This document shows positions 8,930 to 18,378 of a stretch of DNA of 64,000 nucleotides, piece by piece. Positions within the stretch are counted from its first letter, which is position 1, and every line of letters starts with the position of its first letter. The stretch covers positions 894,026 through 958,025 of the forward strand of contig NZ_QQRS01000001.1 of the NCBI RefSeq assembly GCF_003428875.1, read 5' to 3'. The position numbers were made by a program, and so were the translations under genes. The notes beneath the pieces were generated by a model, which saw only the letters and a list, made by a program, of their open reading frames with translations, was not told the DNA's origin and did not search any database. This DNA is from Planomicrobium okeanokoites (GTDB taxonomy: Bacteria > Bacillota > Bacilli > Bacillales_A > Planococcaceae).

Positions 8930-10141
8930 TTAAACATTTTCCCTAAAAAAATTTTCATTTATTTTTTCCAGCTCTTCTACAAAAGGAGAAGCTTCCCTGT
9001 TTTCTATAAGTCCGTTGCTGTATCGTACTTTATCGTACGTTTTAAAAAAGGATTCAGTAAACGGCAATGCTTCACGATTCGCCCATTCCCTGACGGTTTC
9101 ATGTTCCAACCGTCCCTTTTCGGCAATAAGCGCTTTTTGTTCAAATTCCCTGAAGGCTTTTCGGATTTCGTGGATATTGACCAGATTATACCCTCTGGCT
9201 GGTTCAGGTTCTTCTAATTTTTCGGCAATCTCAGAGAAACGGCTGATTTCAGCCACGGATTCCTCTTTTTGATTGGCAACATCAGGTTTGATCTTCCGAA
9301 TCAGCAGAATTCCAATAATCACCGCAAGGACAATGCCAATACCTGCAAGGATTGTATAATCAAATTCCAGCCCTCCCGAATAAGGAAGGTCTTCCGGCTG
9401 CTCTGCTTGTTCTTCCATATTGCTCAGATTATCCAGCATCTCTTCCTCAGTGGAAAGTCCATTTATAAAATTTACCAGCCAATTCAGCACACCGGCGAAC
9501 GGCCATAAGACAATGGTCAGGATTCCACCCAGAACGGAACCAGCCAAATGCCGTATTTCATCGGCAAGTATATGGAAGAGGAATGCAGCCGAACTGGCTA
9601 TTGCGATGATGCCGGTCGAAGCGGCAATTGCCTGCCATAGTTTCGCGCCTTCCTTCCGTGCATTCAGGTAGCGGTAAAATAATCGCGACACGGTGTAAAA
9701 TATAATCGCAGCTGCCGCTGTCGGAAACAACAGAAGCTGTGAACTGCCCAGTGGATTAAATATACTTAAAACCAGTGAGATGGTGAAGATCACCAAAAAC
9801 ATGATTAAAAAGAAACTTTCTCCGCTGTTTTTATCTTCGAGCTCAGAAAACCTTGCATGCAGCCGGTACAAGGAAATTATTGTTAAGACAATGAAAGTTC
9901 CGGCAGTCACACCGGCAAGCAGCGCTAATGCCATAACCAAACCTGCGGCAATCAGCACAGGTGTCGGATTGTAAGGTTTTCGCCAGCTGACGGCTGCTGC
10001 TGTCAGGGCTGTTGCCATAGCCAATCCCAGCCAGATTAATACCAAAGGGAACCTGGCACCGGCATCGATAAACAGAAATACAAACGAGATGAGGAAAGCG
10101 TCCTGAATATATGCGGTGACTGATGAAAACCTGGCAGTCAT
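8930..10141 (-). CDS. Membrane protein with C-terminal DUF4129-like domain
   Basis: Last gene of a MoxR-DUF58-membrane protein operon. I start it at 10141 (MTARFSSVTAYIQDAF): that ATG overlaps the DUF58 stop as ATGA, while the longer frame to 10198 would run deep into that gene. The 403 residues contain roughly seven transmembrane segments, a glutamate-rich loop, and a cytosolic C-terminal domain of about 120 residues (VNIHEIRKAFREFEQKA ... TVREWANR) typical of proteins paired with transglutaminase-like proteins. In B. subtilis the equivalent operon ends with a transglutaminase-like membrane protein (YebA); no transglutaminase domain is seen here. A role in envelope assembly or peptidase regulation is only inferred. 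Confidence 0.72.
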   Translation of the reverse strand: MTARFSSVTAYIQDAFLISFVFLFIDAGARFPLVLIWLGLAMATALTAAAVSWRKPYNPTPVLIAAGLVMALALLAGVTAGTFIVLTIISLYRLHARFSELEDKNSGESFFLIMFLVIFTISLVLSIFNPLGSSQLLLFPTAAAAIIFYTVSRLFYRYLNARKEGAKLWQAIAASTGIIAIASSAAFLFHILADEIRHLAGSVLGGILTIVLWPFAGVLNWLVNFINGLSTEEEMLDNLSNMEEQAEQPEDLPYSGGLEFDYTILAGIGIVLAVIIGILLIRKIKPDVANQKEESVAEISRFSEIAEKLEEPEPARGYNLVNIHEIRKAFREFEQKALIAEKGRLEHETVREWANREALPFTESFFKTYDKVRYSNGLIENREASPFVEELEKINENFFRENV

Positions 10142-11292
10142 GCAATCACCCGCCCTTCGCTTGTGCGCAGAATTTTCAATTCTGTTTTCCTGCTCCACTT
10201 CGGAATATACTTACGGATACTCTCAACATTGTCTGTCATAAGATAAGTCGTATAAGGCAGCTCCGTATGAAGGTCGAGATGTGCAATCATCGAAGCGAAT
10301 GGCATGGTTGAATTGTTTTTTGAAATAACCGACAGAAGCTCCAGGGCATGCTGCCTTTGCCTGCCGCCTTCCCCCGGTGCTAAATAAAGAAAAGGGATCT
10401 TGCCTGCGGACCGTACATTTATCGCAATGGCATAAGGCACCCCTTCGCTGAAGCAATTTTCGATATAAGAAGCCAACTCTTCTATTCTTTCTTCCAGATT
10501 GGAAATTGCCGCATAGCGGTCGGCGACATTCAACACAAAAAGCATCGCTTCATTCGCTACGTGATTATAGACCTTCGTTTGATAGGTCTGCATCCGGGCA
10601 CTTGCTTTCCAATGGATTTGATTGAATTGGTCTGTCGGGACATAATCCCTTGTGCCGATCGGCTGGAATAAATCTTCGAAAAGCGAATGCTTCAAATTGA
10701 ATTGCCCGGGTTTCTGTTTTGACGGCGCGTATCGAAATTGATATTTGCGGAGTTTCGGGTAAACAAGCTGTTCCTGCAGGATCATCCCCCCATATTCGAG
10801 CATCAGGCTGCCCTGTCCGAATGGATGCGGAATCGATAGCTCCATTTTCTTAATGCGGGACAAGCCCCGACGTTTGCCTGTTACCGGAACTTTTAAAACC
10901 ACCGATTCTTTATGACCTGCCGTAAAAGGGATATCGAGCTCAACCAGTTCTGTATAGCTGCCGGCTTCCTGCCCTGCCGGAACGACTGTATCGATGAACC
11001 AGATTTTCAGGTTCCCTCCCCAAATTGGCAGCCCTTTATTTTCAAAAGACAACTCCCAATTCGAGTCTCCGCCATTCAATACTCTTTTTCTGATTTTAGG
11101 ATTATTGAAAATAAGCTTATCTCCCAGCTTTGAAAAATAAGCCAATTGCAGTGCTACAATAAATCCGATGAATGCCGTAATGGCAGCAGCTGTAAATTGA
11201 AGAAATACCATAGACATAAAGAACAGGACGATTATGAAGCCGAAAGCCCATTTAGTGTTTTTTATACCGTAATCATGGCGGATCCAAGTCAT
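10138..11292 (-). CDS. DUF58-domain membrane-anchored protein (YeaD-like)
   Basis: The 384-residue protein has two closely spaced N-terminal transmembrane helices (about 14-55), an extracytoplasmic-like beta domain, and the DUF58 core. Its signature is present as QIHWKASARMQTYQTKVYN near residue 225, followed by a von Willebrand factor A-like fold. DUF58 proteins nearly always follow a MoxR ATPase, as here (2 bases separate the genes), and are thought to act as its partner or substrate. The function is unknown beyond that. It overlaps the next gene by 4 bases, so the three genes are translationally coupled. Confidence 0.83.
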   Translation of the reverse strand: MTWIRHDYGIKNTKWAFGFIIVLFFMSMVFLQFTAAAITAFIGFIVALQLAYFSKLGDKLIFNNPKIRKRVLNGGDSNWELSFENKGLPIWGGNLKIWFIDTVVPAGQEAGSYTELVELDIPFTAGHKESVVLKVPVTGKRRGLSRIKKMELSIPHPFGQGSLMLEYGGMILQEQLVYPKLRKYQFRYAPSKQKPGQFNLKHSLFEDLFQPIGTRDYVPTDQFNQIHWKASARMQTYQTKVYNHVANEAMLFVLNVADRYAAISNLEERIEELASYIENCFSEGVPYAIAINVRSAGKIPFLYLAPGEGGRQRQHALELLSVISKNNSTMPFASMIAHLDLHTELPYTTYLMTDNVESIRKYIPKWSRKTELKILRTSEGRVIA

Positions 11293-11293
11293 T

Positions 11294-12229
11294 TCAATAA
11301 GCCTCGACCGGCGATGCCACTGATGAGGAAATTTCTTTCAGCAAAGTCTCCGGATCCTGGACAAGCATTCCTTCAACAGTCAAAAGAAGCCGATGGACAG
11401 CAACTGGTTCAAGTATGTATTTGACGTCATCAGGTGTTACGAAATCACGTCCATCCAAATACGCTTTACCTTGGGCAGCGTGGACCAGGGCAAGCGCCGC
11501 TCTGGAACTTAGCCCCAGTTCGATTGAAGGATGTTCACGGGTTGCACGCACCAAATTCAAAATGTATTTTTCAATATCCTCATGGACACTGACTTCACTT
11601 GCGCCATTAGACCATGCTGCCACATCATCCACCGATGCAATGCTCATTATTTCTTTTTTATGGGAAACATTGTCGCGGAAGTTTCGGATGATCGACATTT
11701 CTTCATCGTAATCGGGATATCCAATTTCCAGACGGAAAAGGAAACGGTCCAATTGAGCGGCCGGCAATGGGAAAGTGCCTTGCTGGGATTCTACGGGATT
11801 CTGTGTAGCAATGACCATGAATGGCTGTGGCAGCTGCAAAGTTTCCCCGTCGATTGTCGCTTGTTTCTCTTCCATTGATTCCAGCAGACTTGACTGTGTG
11901 CGAGGAGTTGCCCGGTTTATTTCATCAGCCAATAAGATATTGGCCATTACGGCGCCGGGACGAAGCTCGAACTCCTGATTTTTCGGATTGAAGAAACGGA
12001 TGCCCGTCACGTCTGAAGGCAACACATCCGGTGTAAATTGAAGACGGCGGAACAAGCCGCTGAAAGATCCCGCAAAAGCTTTCGCCATCCATGTCTTACC
12101 CGAACCCGGTACACTTTCGAGCAATACATGACCTTGCTGGATCAGAGCAATCAGCATAAAATCGATCTCTTTTTCGCGACCCACAACCAAATCATTCAAA
12201 TGCTCTTTTACTCGTTTTAAATTCCCCAT
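11294..12229 (-). CDS. MoxR-family AAA+ ATPase
   Basis: The protein has 311 residues. Walker A is ESVPGSGKTWMAKA near residue 40, Walker B is LLADEINRATPRTQSSLLE near 100, sensor 1 is VIATQNPVE near 145, and the C-terminal lid domain contains GLSSRAALAL. MoxR ATPases are chaperone-like and help assemble or activate protein complexes, usually through DUF58/VWA partners encoded downstream. RBS AAGGGGTGCG lies before the ATG. It is first gene of the three-gene operon and corresponds to B. subtilis YeaC. Confidence 0.9.
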   Translation of the reverse strand: MGNLKRVKEHLNDLVVGREKEIDFMLIALIQQGHVLLESVPGSGKTWMAKAFAGSFSGLFRRLQFTPDVLPSDVTGIRFFNPKNQEFELRPGAVMANILLADEINRATPRTQSSLLESMEEKQATIDGETLQLPQPFMVIATQNPVESQQGTFPLPAAQLDRFLFRLEIGYPDYDEEMSIIRNFRDNVSHKKEIMSIASVDDVAAWSNGASEVSVHEDIEKYILNLVRATREHPSIELGLSSRAALALVHAAQGKAYLDGRDFVTPDDVKYILEPVAVHRLLLTVEGMLVQDPETLLKEISSSVASPVEAY

Positions 12230-12260
12230 TCAACGCACCCCTTTTGTTTTATGTAAATTA

Positions 12261-12449
12261 TTATTTACTCGGTTCCTGTGTGTATTTATAAATTGTCTTG
12301 CCGTGATGAAACGCTTCGCCTCGAAAATACTTGAAGTCCTGACGGGCAATTAATACGGTGCGGAAATTGAGAAAGTCTTCTTTTTCAACTGTAATGGATT
12401 CGATTTCACCGGATTTCAGCCGGTCTAATAATTCATTGTAATCTGTCAT
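12261..12449 (-). CDS. Small conserved-looking protein of unknown function (62 aa)
   Basis: The frame starts MTDYNELLDRLKSGEIESI with a good RBS (AAAGGAGAA), is compact, and encodes a soluble alpha/beta protein with mixed charge. No motif is recognised. It lies between the MoxR operon (31 bases downstream) and a divergent CPBP protease gene, so it could be the first gene of the MoxR transcript. Good RBS and sensible codon use support it as real; function unknown. Confidence 0.65.
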   Translation of the reverse strand: MTDYNELLDRLKSGEIESITVEKEDFLNFRTVLIARQDFKYFRGEAFHHGKTIYKYTQEPSK

Positions 12450-12634
12450 TTTTTAATTCTCCTTTATCATTATTTCCTGTGCTTCAAGTCTGTTATAATA
12501 CATAGCGGACAAAGAGTTTGCCTGAGTTCGGCAACAGCTCTTCCATTTATTATACAACAAGGACTGTTTCCGGACAGTGTTAGTTTTACCATAAAACGGC
12601 AAAACTTGTCTTTTAGATTATAGGAGGATATTTT

Positions 12635-13243
12635 ATGCTGCGCTTTTTAACAAAACACAAATTATTGTACATACTTCCCATCGCTTATGGTTTATACAAC
12701 CTGGCCTTCGACGATATCTCCATTTTTTGGTATATGTATACTTTCGCTTTACTGATTTTAATGTCCGTTGCTATTTTATTCGGTGAAATCCATGAAGAAA
12801 TGCGTACATGGAAGTCATTTGCTTATGGAATTTCAGCAGCAGCAGCAATGTATCTGATCCTGTTTGCGGGTTACCATCTGCTCCAGCTGCTGGGTGTCGG
12901 TTCAGTTGCTTCCACTGCTGACTTCCTCGCAATATTCACGCCAGCATCAATTTGGCATCTGCTCTTATTGATGTTTATAGTTGTTCCTGGCGAAGAACTA
13001 TTCTGGCGCGGATTTGTTCAGCAGCAGCTTAAGCAATATGTGCCGGCATACGCTGTTGTGCCGATAGCTGCCGTCCTTTTCGGCTTGACCCTATGGCTGG
13101 CGGATTTTTGGCCGGGAATATTTGCAGGAACCGCAGTCGGTTTAATCCTTGGCTATCTTTATGAAAAGAAAAAAAGCATGCCGGCGCTTATCATAGCTCA
13201 CCTTCTGTTAATGGTGTTGATTTTTATTGTTTTCCCTTTTTAG
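12635..13243 (+). CDS. CPBP-family intramembrane metalloprotease
   Basis: This 202-residue protein has about six transmembrane helices. It carries the CPBP (CAAX protease / bacteriocin-processing) motif 1 as PGEELFWRGFVQQQL near residue 124, where EE and R are the metal-site and catalytic residues. The last helix holds the family histidine (IIAHLLLMV, near 188). The substrate is unknown; members process membrane proteins or give bacteriocin self-immunity. RBS TAGGAGGA lies 7 bases before the ATG. The interspersed repeat at 13246 starts directly after its stop and may serve as its terminator. Confidence 0.85.
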   Translation: MLRFLTKHKLLYILPIAYGLYNLAFDDISIFWYMYTFALLILMSVAILFGEIHEEMRTWKSFAYGISAAAAMYLILFAGYHLLQLLGVGSVASTADFLAIFTPASIWHLLLLMFIVVPGEELFWRGFVQQQLKQYVPAYAVVPIAAVLFGLTLWLADFWPGIFAGTAVGLILGYLYEKKKSMPALIIAHLLLMVLIFIVFPF

Positions 13244-13245
13244 AA

Positions 13246-13380
13246 AGAAAAGCGGAAAAGCCCGTTTAGCCCTGACAAGCGCTGGAAGCCTTGACGATAA
13301 TGGCGTTCTTTGCCATTAATGGCATGGCTGAAGCGACTCGAGGGGCTGGGCGCTGGAGTCTGGACAATTAGAAAAGCGGA
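13246..13380 (+). repeat. Interspersed palindromic repeat, copy 2
   Basis: The element runs from AGAAAAGCGGAAAAGCCC to CTGGACAATTAGAAAAGCGG. Internal stems include GATAATGGCG/TGCCATTAATGGC and GAAGCGACTCGAGGGGC. Same architecture as the copy at 8688. It leaves about 140 bases of AT-rich sequence before the lipoprotein gene, presumably its promoter region. Confidence 0.8.
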
Positions 13381-13521
13381 AACGAAGATCGGGAAACAAT
13401 TTAACAAAGCATTTCTTTAAATTCTTTGTTACAATCAAAAGGCAATATTTACTTATTTTTTTATTAATAGTGAAACGATTTCCAGATTCATGCGTCTACT
13501 TTACAAAAGGAGTGAAATTAT

Positions 13522-14205
13522 ATGAGTAAAAAATTATTCTTTGCAGCATCAGTATTGGCACTTAGTGGTTTAATGGCCGCTTGTGGTTCGGACGAATCGA
13601 CCGAAGAGACAAACGGGACTGCAACAACTAATACCAAACAAAATGAAACAACAACTTCAGAGGAAACCGCAACAGAAGAAGATGCTGAAGAAACAACAGA
13701 AGAAACTGCAGAAGAAACGGATGAGTCAGCTGAAGAAGAACCAGCTGAAGAAAGTACTGAAGCTCAGGAAGAAAACCCTGCAACCAGTGAAGGTACACCT
13801 ACAGTCAGCGAATCGCAAGCCTACGAAATTCACTTGCTTCCGGGATATGAGCTTACTGCTGAAGAGCCAAACAAAGATGTTGTCTATTCCAGTGAAAATG
13901 ATGAATTATTCATGCGTGTAGAGACTTTCAAACCGGAAGAAGCGGATTTTGCTTTTGCGGATGATTCCATCCAACAAACATTGAAAGCATCCAACGAAGA
14001 TGCTGAATTGACAGAGCTGCCGGCTTTTGAAGACTCTAAGTTCACAAACTCCGCTGTTTATGAAATTCCGACGGATAACGGTAAAGTGACTGGTGCAGTC
14101 TTTGAGAAAGAAGGATTGATTGTTAAACTTACAATATTCGATCTGACAGACGCTGGAGTCACTGAAGAATTTTTAAACATGGGCAAGACGATCACATCCA
14201 AATAA
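13522..14205 (+). CDS. Lipoprotein with acidic low-complexity linker, unknown function
   Basis: The 227-residue protein starts with a lipoprotein signal peptide and lipobox LMAAC, so Cys21 is lipidated and the protein sits on the outer face of the membrane. Residues 25-95 are an extreme Thr/Glu-rich spacer. Residues 100-225 form a compact domain (YEIHLLPGYELTAEEPNKD ... FLNMGKTITSK) that I do not recognise; length and spacing suggest a surface-displayed globular domain on a flexible stalk. RBS AAAGGAGTG precedes the ATG. A strong terminator follows. Monocistronic. Confidence 0.85.
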   Translation: MSKKLFFAASVLALSGLMAACGSDESTEETNGTATTNTKQNETTTSEETATEEDAEETTEETAEETDESAEEEPAEESTEAQEENPATSEGTPTVSESQAYEIHLLPGYELTAEEPNKDVVYSSENDELFMRVETFKPEEADFAFADDSIQQTLKASNEDAELTELPAFEDSKFTNSAVYEIPTDNGKVTGAVFEKEGLIVKLTIFDLTDAGVTEEFLNMGKTITSK

Positions 14206-14240
14206 GCGAGCGGTTCTCCAGCTCCATTGCAATGTTAATC

Positions 14241-14282
14241 AAAAAAGAGGCTATCCTGAAAATTCAGGATAGCCTCTTTATT
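14241..14282. terminator. Bidirectional terminator between lipoprotein and MarR genes
   Basis: A near-perfect 15-bp stem (AAAGAGGCTATCCTG / CAGGATAGCCTCTTT) with T runs on both strands. Confidence 0.92.
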
Positions 14283-14286
14283 TCCA

Positions 14287-14730
14287 TCAATAGGACAAAT
14301 CCTTAATGGAAAGTCCCAACTTTTTCATCAATTCAATTGCAGTGTCTTTTTCTTCAGGTGACAGAGCATCCGTCAGCTCATGAAGATTTTTTTCATGTTC
14401 TGGGAAAATGCGCGCCATGAACTCTTTTCCTTCTTCGGAAATTTCAGCATATGTCACACGGCGGTCAGTTGGACAATTAACCCGTGTAATATAGCCGCGT
14501 TTTTCCAACTTATCGATTACATACGTAATGGAGCCACTAGCCAGAAGAATTTTTCCGCCTATTTTCTGAAGCGGCTGTTTTCCTTTATGATAGAGCAATT
14601 CCATTACGGCAAATTCCGTCGGATTGACGCCATTGGCCTGAAAAAACTGATTGGCTTGTTCAGAAATCGCTTTATGTGCCCGCGACATGACAATAAATAA
14701 TTTTAAAGATCTTCGTATTTCTTCATTCAT
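14287..14730 (-). CDS. MarR-family transcriptional regulator, MhqR-like
   Basis: I start the protein at 14730 (MNEEIRRSLKLFIVMSRAH), giving 147 residues, the normal MarR size; the frame is open to 14799 but that extension lacks family sequence. The winged helix is seen as QKIGGKILLASGSITYVIDKLEKRGYI, followed by the wing PTDRRVTYAEIS. The closest family I recall is MhqR/YkvE, which represses quinone and azo-compound detoxification genes in B. subtilis, but no such target gene is adjacent. The assignment within MarR is tentative. Confidence 0.8.
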   Translation of the reverse strand: MNEEIRRSLKLFIVMSRAHKAISEQANQFFQANGVNPTEFAVMELLYHKGKQPLQKIGGKILLASGSITYVIDKLEKRGYITRVNCPTDRRVTYAEISEEGKEFMARIFPEHEKNLHELTDALSPEEKDTAIELMKKLGLSIKDLSY

Positions 14731-14820
14731 ACTATCCACTCTTTTCCACTTATTAAACACTATAAATAAGATTATAGCCTTTTTCCATGAAAATGGCATC
14801 CCTTGTTGTCTAATCAGATA

Positions 14821-16170
14821 TTATCCGATAATCACACGTTCCTTTGGATAGTGGAATTTCGTCGGATCGGTTTTTCCGCCGATTGTAAACAGGAATGAAA
14901 TAAGTCCGACACGCCCGATGAACATCAGGACCATGATCGTCAACTTACCGAAAGAAGACAAATCATCCGTTATTCCCAGGGACATCCCACAAGTACCAAA
15001 TGCACTTGTGATCTCAAAAATGATTTCTATAGCTGAAGCTTCCGGTTCCGTAATGAACAGGATCATTGTAGAAACAATGACCATGAACATCGCCAGGATA
15101 ATAACGGCATATGAACGGAATACGTCGATCAACTGGATTTCCCGTTTGAATATCTGTATCGTGTTTTTGCCCCGAGCGAAATTGATAAGGAAAAGGATAG
15201 CTATCGCCAGGGTTGTCGTCCGGATGCCTCCGCCAGCGGAACTGGGGGAAGCTCCGATAAACATGAGAACACTCATGAATACATTTGTCGCTTCATCAAA
15301 TTGGGTGATATCAAATGTAACAAGTCCGCCTGACCTTGAAGACACGGAATGGAAGATAGCCGCGAATAATGTCTCATGCCATGACATATCTTTGAATGCT
15401 TTAAATGACTCAAGCGCAAGTATCCCCAACGTACCGATTGCAAGCAGAATCCCGAATGTGCTCACTGTTATTTTTGTGAATAAGGAAAAGCGGAAACTCT
15501 TGTCTTTATTCGATAAGAATTCTTTCAGTTCGATCAACACCGGGAAACCGATTGCGCCCAGTATAATCAGGATCATATTGATGACTTGGACAAAATAATC
15601 ATTGAAATAAGGAACCAATGAGGCACCGGTAATATCAAAGCCACCATTTGTTACAGCTGTTATCGAGGCGAAGACACCCTGCAGCAACGCTTCGCTGAAG
15701 GTATCGTAATACTGCAGAAAATATAAAGTAAGGATGATTGCCCCAATCAATTCAATCAATAATAGAATCGAAATGATATTTCGGATCAATTTGACTACCC
15801 CTGCCATGCTTAACTGGTTATGGTCGACCATTATCAATTGCCGCTCACGCAGGCCGATGCGCTTCCCTACCAGCAGCCAGAAAAATGTACCGATAGACAT
15901 GATGCCGATGCCGCCTAGTTGAAGGATCACCATCAGTAACACGATGCCGAAGACCGTGTAAGTTTCAGAGATATTGATAACTGTCAGGCCAGTGACACTC
16001 ACAGCACTTATAGCTGTAAAAAGGGTATCGATCAATGGGATGCTGACGCCCTCCTGATGAACCCCCGGCAGCCTGAGCAGCAGAAAGGACATAGCGATGG
16101 CTGCAAAATAATAGGCCGCAATTGCCTGTGCTGGTGTTAGATTGCGAATTCTTTGGAACGATTTATTCAT
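14821..16170 (-). CDS. ktrD: Potassium uptake channel subunit KtrD (TrkH/KtrB family)
   Basis: The 449-residue protein has four M1-P-M2 repeats. Selectivity-loop sequences are visible as AVSVTGLTV (~55), TAVTNGGFD (~170), SRSGGLVT (~275) and FGTCGMSLG (~390), with the conserved glycines that replace GYG in this family. It conducts K+ (with Na+ coupling) with a cytosolic RCK regulator such as KtrC, which is not in this window. In B. subtilis ktrD (ykrM) lies in the same region as sigI-rsgI, as here. The KtrB alternative cannot be excluded by sequence alone, but no ktrA neighbour is present. Confidence 0.85.
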   Translation of the reverse strand: MNKSFQRIRNLTPAQAIAAYYFAAIAMSFLLLRLPGVHQEGVSIPLIDTLFTAISAVSVTGLTVINISETYTVFGIVLLMVILQLGGIGIMSIGTFFWLLVGKRIGLRERQLIMVDHNQLSMAGVVKLIRNIISILLLIELIGAIILTLYFLQYYDTFSEALLQGVFASITAVTNGGFDITGASLVPYFNDYFVQVINMILIILGAIGFPVLIELKEFLSNKDKSFRFSLFTKITVSTFGILLAIGTLGILALESFKAFKDMSWHETLFAAIFHSVSSRSGGLVTFDITQFDEATNVFMSVLMFIGASPSSAGGGIRTTTLAIAILFLINFARGKNTIQIFKREIQLIDVFRSYAVIILAMFMVIVSTMILFITEPEASAIEIIFEITSAFGTCGMSLGITDDLSSFGKLTIMVLMFIGRVGLISFLFTIGGKTDPTKFHYPKERVIIG

Positions 16171-16262
16171 ATGCTGGAAATCCTTTCGACTTCGGTTATC
16201 TCCCTATTCTAAGTAAAGTATTAAAAAAAAGAAAGGGAAATCGGAAATTCACCCGTTACCAC

Positions 16263-16295
16263 CTAAAAAACAGCAGAAAAATGCTTTCTGCTGTT
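16263..16295 (-). terminator. Terminator of sigI-rsgI
   Basis: CAGCAGAAA and TTTCTGCTG form a 9-bp stem followed on the minus strand by six T, just after the rsgI stop. Confidence 0.88.
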
Positions 16296-16301
16296 TCCGT
16301 C

Positions 16302-17528
16302 CTACTCATTCTTGTTCTTACTCGTATTGCGTTTGCCATTTGTGCTGCTGGGATTGGACTTGCCGCTCTTTTCAAGTGGCTGATTCAGATTATTTTTTTC
16401 TGTTGAACTTTGAGGCCCTGATACAGCCGGCTTGGATTTATCCGGTGCATTTTTCGCTTTTGAAGATTTTTCATTTCCATTTGGCGATTTACCTTTTTCT
16501 TGCTCCGGTCCTTTATTTTCTTTACTATTTTGCTGGACGGGAGCTTGTTCTTTTTTCACGGCAGGCTCATCGGTTTTGATGTTATCATCTTTTTTGATCT
16601 GGCCGGGTGCTTGGTTGCGTTTTTCCTGACCTGGCGGATTAGGATTTCCTTTTTCCACAGCAGGAGTTTCTTTGCGCTTTTCCTGGCCAGGCGGTACATC
16701 TTTTTCTTTTTCAGAAGGATGATTCTTGGTTTCCGCTTTATTTTTATCTTGTTTCTTCTCAGCTTTTTCTGCTGCTTTCAGTTCTTTCTCTTGTTGCTTA
16801 TCGGCAGTTGCCGGCTTATCCTTCACTTTCAATGGCTGATCATTTTTCTTTTCAACTGGTTTCCCATCAGCTCTGTCATTCTTCAGATTTTGTGAGCTAT
16901 TGATCAACTGCCCCACTGGCACACTCTTTTCGACTGAAGTTCTCCATTGGGTCTTGGAAGCTTCCTTCAATTTTACGGTAACATTTTTTGCCATCGCTTT
17001 TGCTGATATAGCCAGCACGGATTCCACAACTTCTTCATCCGCAACTTGATCCTGGTCGTCAGCTACTGTCGTAATGACAATTTCATCAGTAGTCGAATTC
17101 ATCGACAGCACAATTACTTCATCAAGAACTTCTTCAAGTGGGTGGTGCTTCCACTCATCAAGTTCCCCTATTAATTCTTGGCCGTCTGAATTCAATCCCC
17201 GGATGGATACCACTTCATAACCATCATCGATTCCCAGCTCAACTCCCGGATTCACCTGGACTTGAACATAGGCAAATGCTTCCTGCTCCGGCAGGAGAAC
17301 AGAGAGGAATAATATGGCAACGGCTGCTGCGGCTGCTATAGGGGCCCATACCGGTTTTACGGCTCTGCGTTTTTGCACAGCCAAGACCTGTTCAGGATAA
17401 TAAAAGCTCTCTTCCCCCACAGCAGCTTTCCCTACTGGCTTGCCATGCACAAATTCACCGCTGTGTCCGATGAATACAGATAGCTCACCATTCAATTCTA
17501 TACACAGTCCCTTTTGCATTCTCATCAC
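16302..17528 (-). CDS. rsgI: Anti-sigma factor RsgI
   Basis: The 408-residue membrane protein is the partner of SigI. Residues 1-55 form the RsgI N-terminal domain that binds SigI in the cytosol. One transmembrane helix spans about 62-82. The outer part starts with a beta-rich domain (VQVNPGVELGIDDGYEVVS) and ends in about 200 residues of Lys/Glu/Pro-rich low-complexity sequence with repeated PPGQEKR-type units, likely wall-spanning. The start is GTG at 17528, 8 bases after GGAG and overlapping the sigI stop; ATG at 17525 is an alternative. Signal perception probably involves cleavage in or near the membrane, as known for RsgI homologues. Confidence 0.93.
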   Translation of the reverse strand: MMRMQKGLCIELNGELSVFIGHSGEFVHGKPVGKAAVGEESFYYPEQVLAVQKRRAVKPVWAPIAAAAAVAILFLSVLLPEQEAFAYVQVQVNPGVELGIDDGYEVVSIRGLNSDGQELIGELDEWKHHPLEEVLDEVIVLSMNSTTDEIVITTVADDQDQVADEEVVESVLAISAKAMAKNVTVKLKEASKTQWRTSVEKSVPVGQLINSSQNLKNDRADGKPVEKKNDQPLKVKDKPATADKQQEKELKAAEKAEKKQDKNKAETKNHPSEKEKDVPPGQEKRKETPAVEKGNPNPPGQEKRNQAPGQIKKDDNIKTDEPAVKKEQAPVQQNSKENKGPEQEKGKSPNGNEKSSKAKNAPDKSKPAVSGPQSSTEKNNLNQPLEKSGKSNPSSTNGKRNTSKNKNE

Positions 17529-18274
17529 CGCAACCGCTCCTTTAAATAATCCTTCAAATAATGCAAATCACTCATCAACAATAAAGCAACCGCAATTATG
17601 TACTTCCGATTGCGCTCAATAGTCTTTCTTGAAACTTCCACCAGTTTTTCTATCTCTTTGACCGGCAATCTCTTTTTTTGCTGCAGATAATTCTGATACT
17701 CTTCCGTTTCAGCAACCAATTGAGCAATTTGAATTCCAGTGACCCTGGCATCTTCATGAGCAGGAGATGCTTTCACCAAGTCCTGGAAGGTCATGCCGTA
17801 TCCGGAAAGCAGTTTTTCGTATTCAGCGATTTCCTCTTTGCGGGCAGCAGCTTGCTGCTGCTCCGTATAATCTTTTATCGAAGCCGAAGTATCAATAGCG
17901 CTCCTGAATTCATCCGCATCCGATAAACCGTGAAAGTCATGTGCAAAATCCTTTCTGCCGGCTTCTTTTCGGATGTAATCGATAACCCTTCTTCGGATGA
18001 CCATGTGGGCAAAAGTTAAAAAAGAAGCATTTTTTTCCTGATTAAAACCATTGACCGCTTCATGGAAAGCCGAAAGGGCTATCGTGTATTCTTCATCATG
18101 ATCATTGATGAACCGCTTGCAGACCTGGCCTGCAGTTTTTTTCATAAAGGGTGAATAGGACGACAGCAAGCTTTCCATTGCCTCTGGGTCTCCATTCTGT
18201 GCTTGTACTGCCAACACTTCGGCATTGTTCTTCTCACCGCGGCCGAAATATCCAGCCAATACTGACAGCAGCAT
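17525..18274 (-). CDS. sigI: RNA polymerase sigma factor SigI
   Basis: I start the protein at 18274 (MLLSVLAGYFGRGEKNN): AAAGAGGTG lies 6 bases before it and the resulting 249 residues match B. subtilis SigI (251). The longer frame to 18415 reads through AT-rich promoter sequence. Region 2 (FMKKTAGQVCKRFI ... IRRRVIDYIRKE) and a C-terminal helix-turn-helix (LPVKEIEKLVEVSRKTIERNRKYI) are clear. In B. subtilis SigI governs heat and cell-envelope stress genes and is held by RsgI. Co-transcribed with rsgI with overlapping ends. Confidence 0.93.
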   Translation of the reverse strand: MLLSVLAGYFGRGEKNNAEVLAVQAQNGDPEAMESLLSSYSPFMKKTAGQVCKRFINDHDEEYTIALSAFHEAVNGFNQEKNASFLTFAHMVIRRRVIDYIRKEAGRKDFAHDFHGLSDADEFRSAIDTSASIKDYTEQQQAAARKEEIAEYEKLLSGYGMTFQDLVKASPAHEDARVTGIQIAQLVAETEEYQNYLQQKKRLPVKEIEKLVEVSRKTIERNRKYIIAVALLLMSDLHYLKDYLKERLR

Positions 18275-18378
18275 CCGGTTCACCTCTTTCATTCTTCTCA
18301 TTAATATTGATTGTAACGAGAATTGGAAAAAATGAAAAGAATGAACAGAATGAATAATTTTTCCTTCTATAATAATAA

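Noticed and set aside
14918..15598. Long plus-strand open frame (226 codons)
   Set aside because: It is antisense to ktrD, whose motifs are clear; no RBS, and the translation lacks family sequence.
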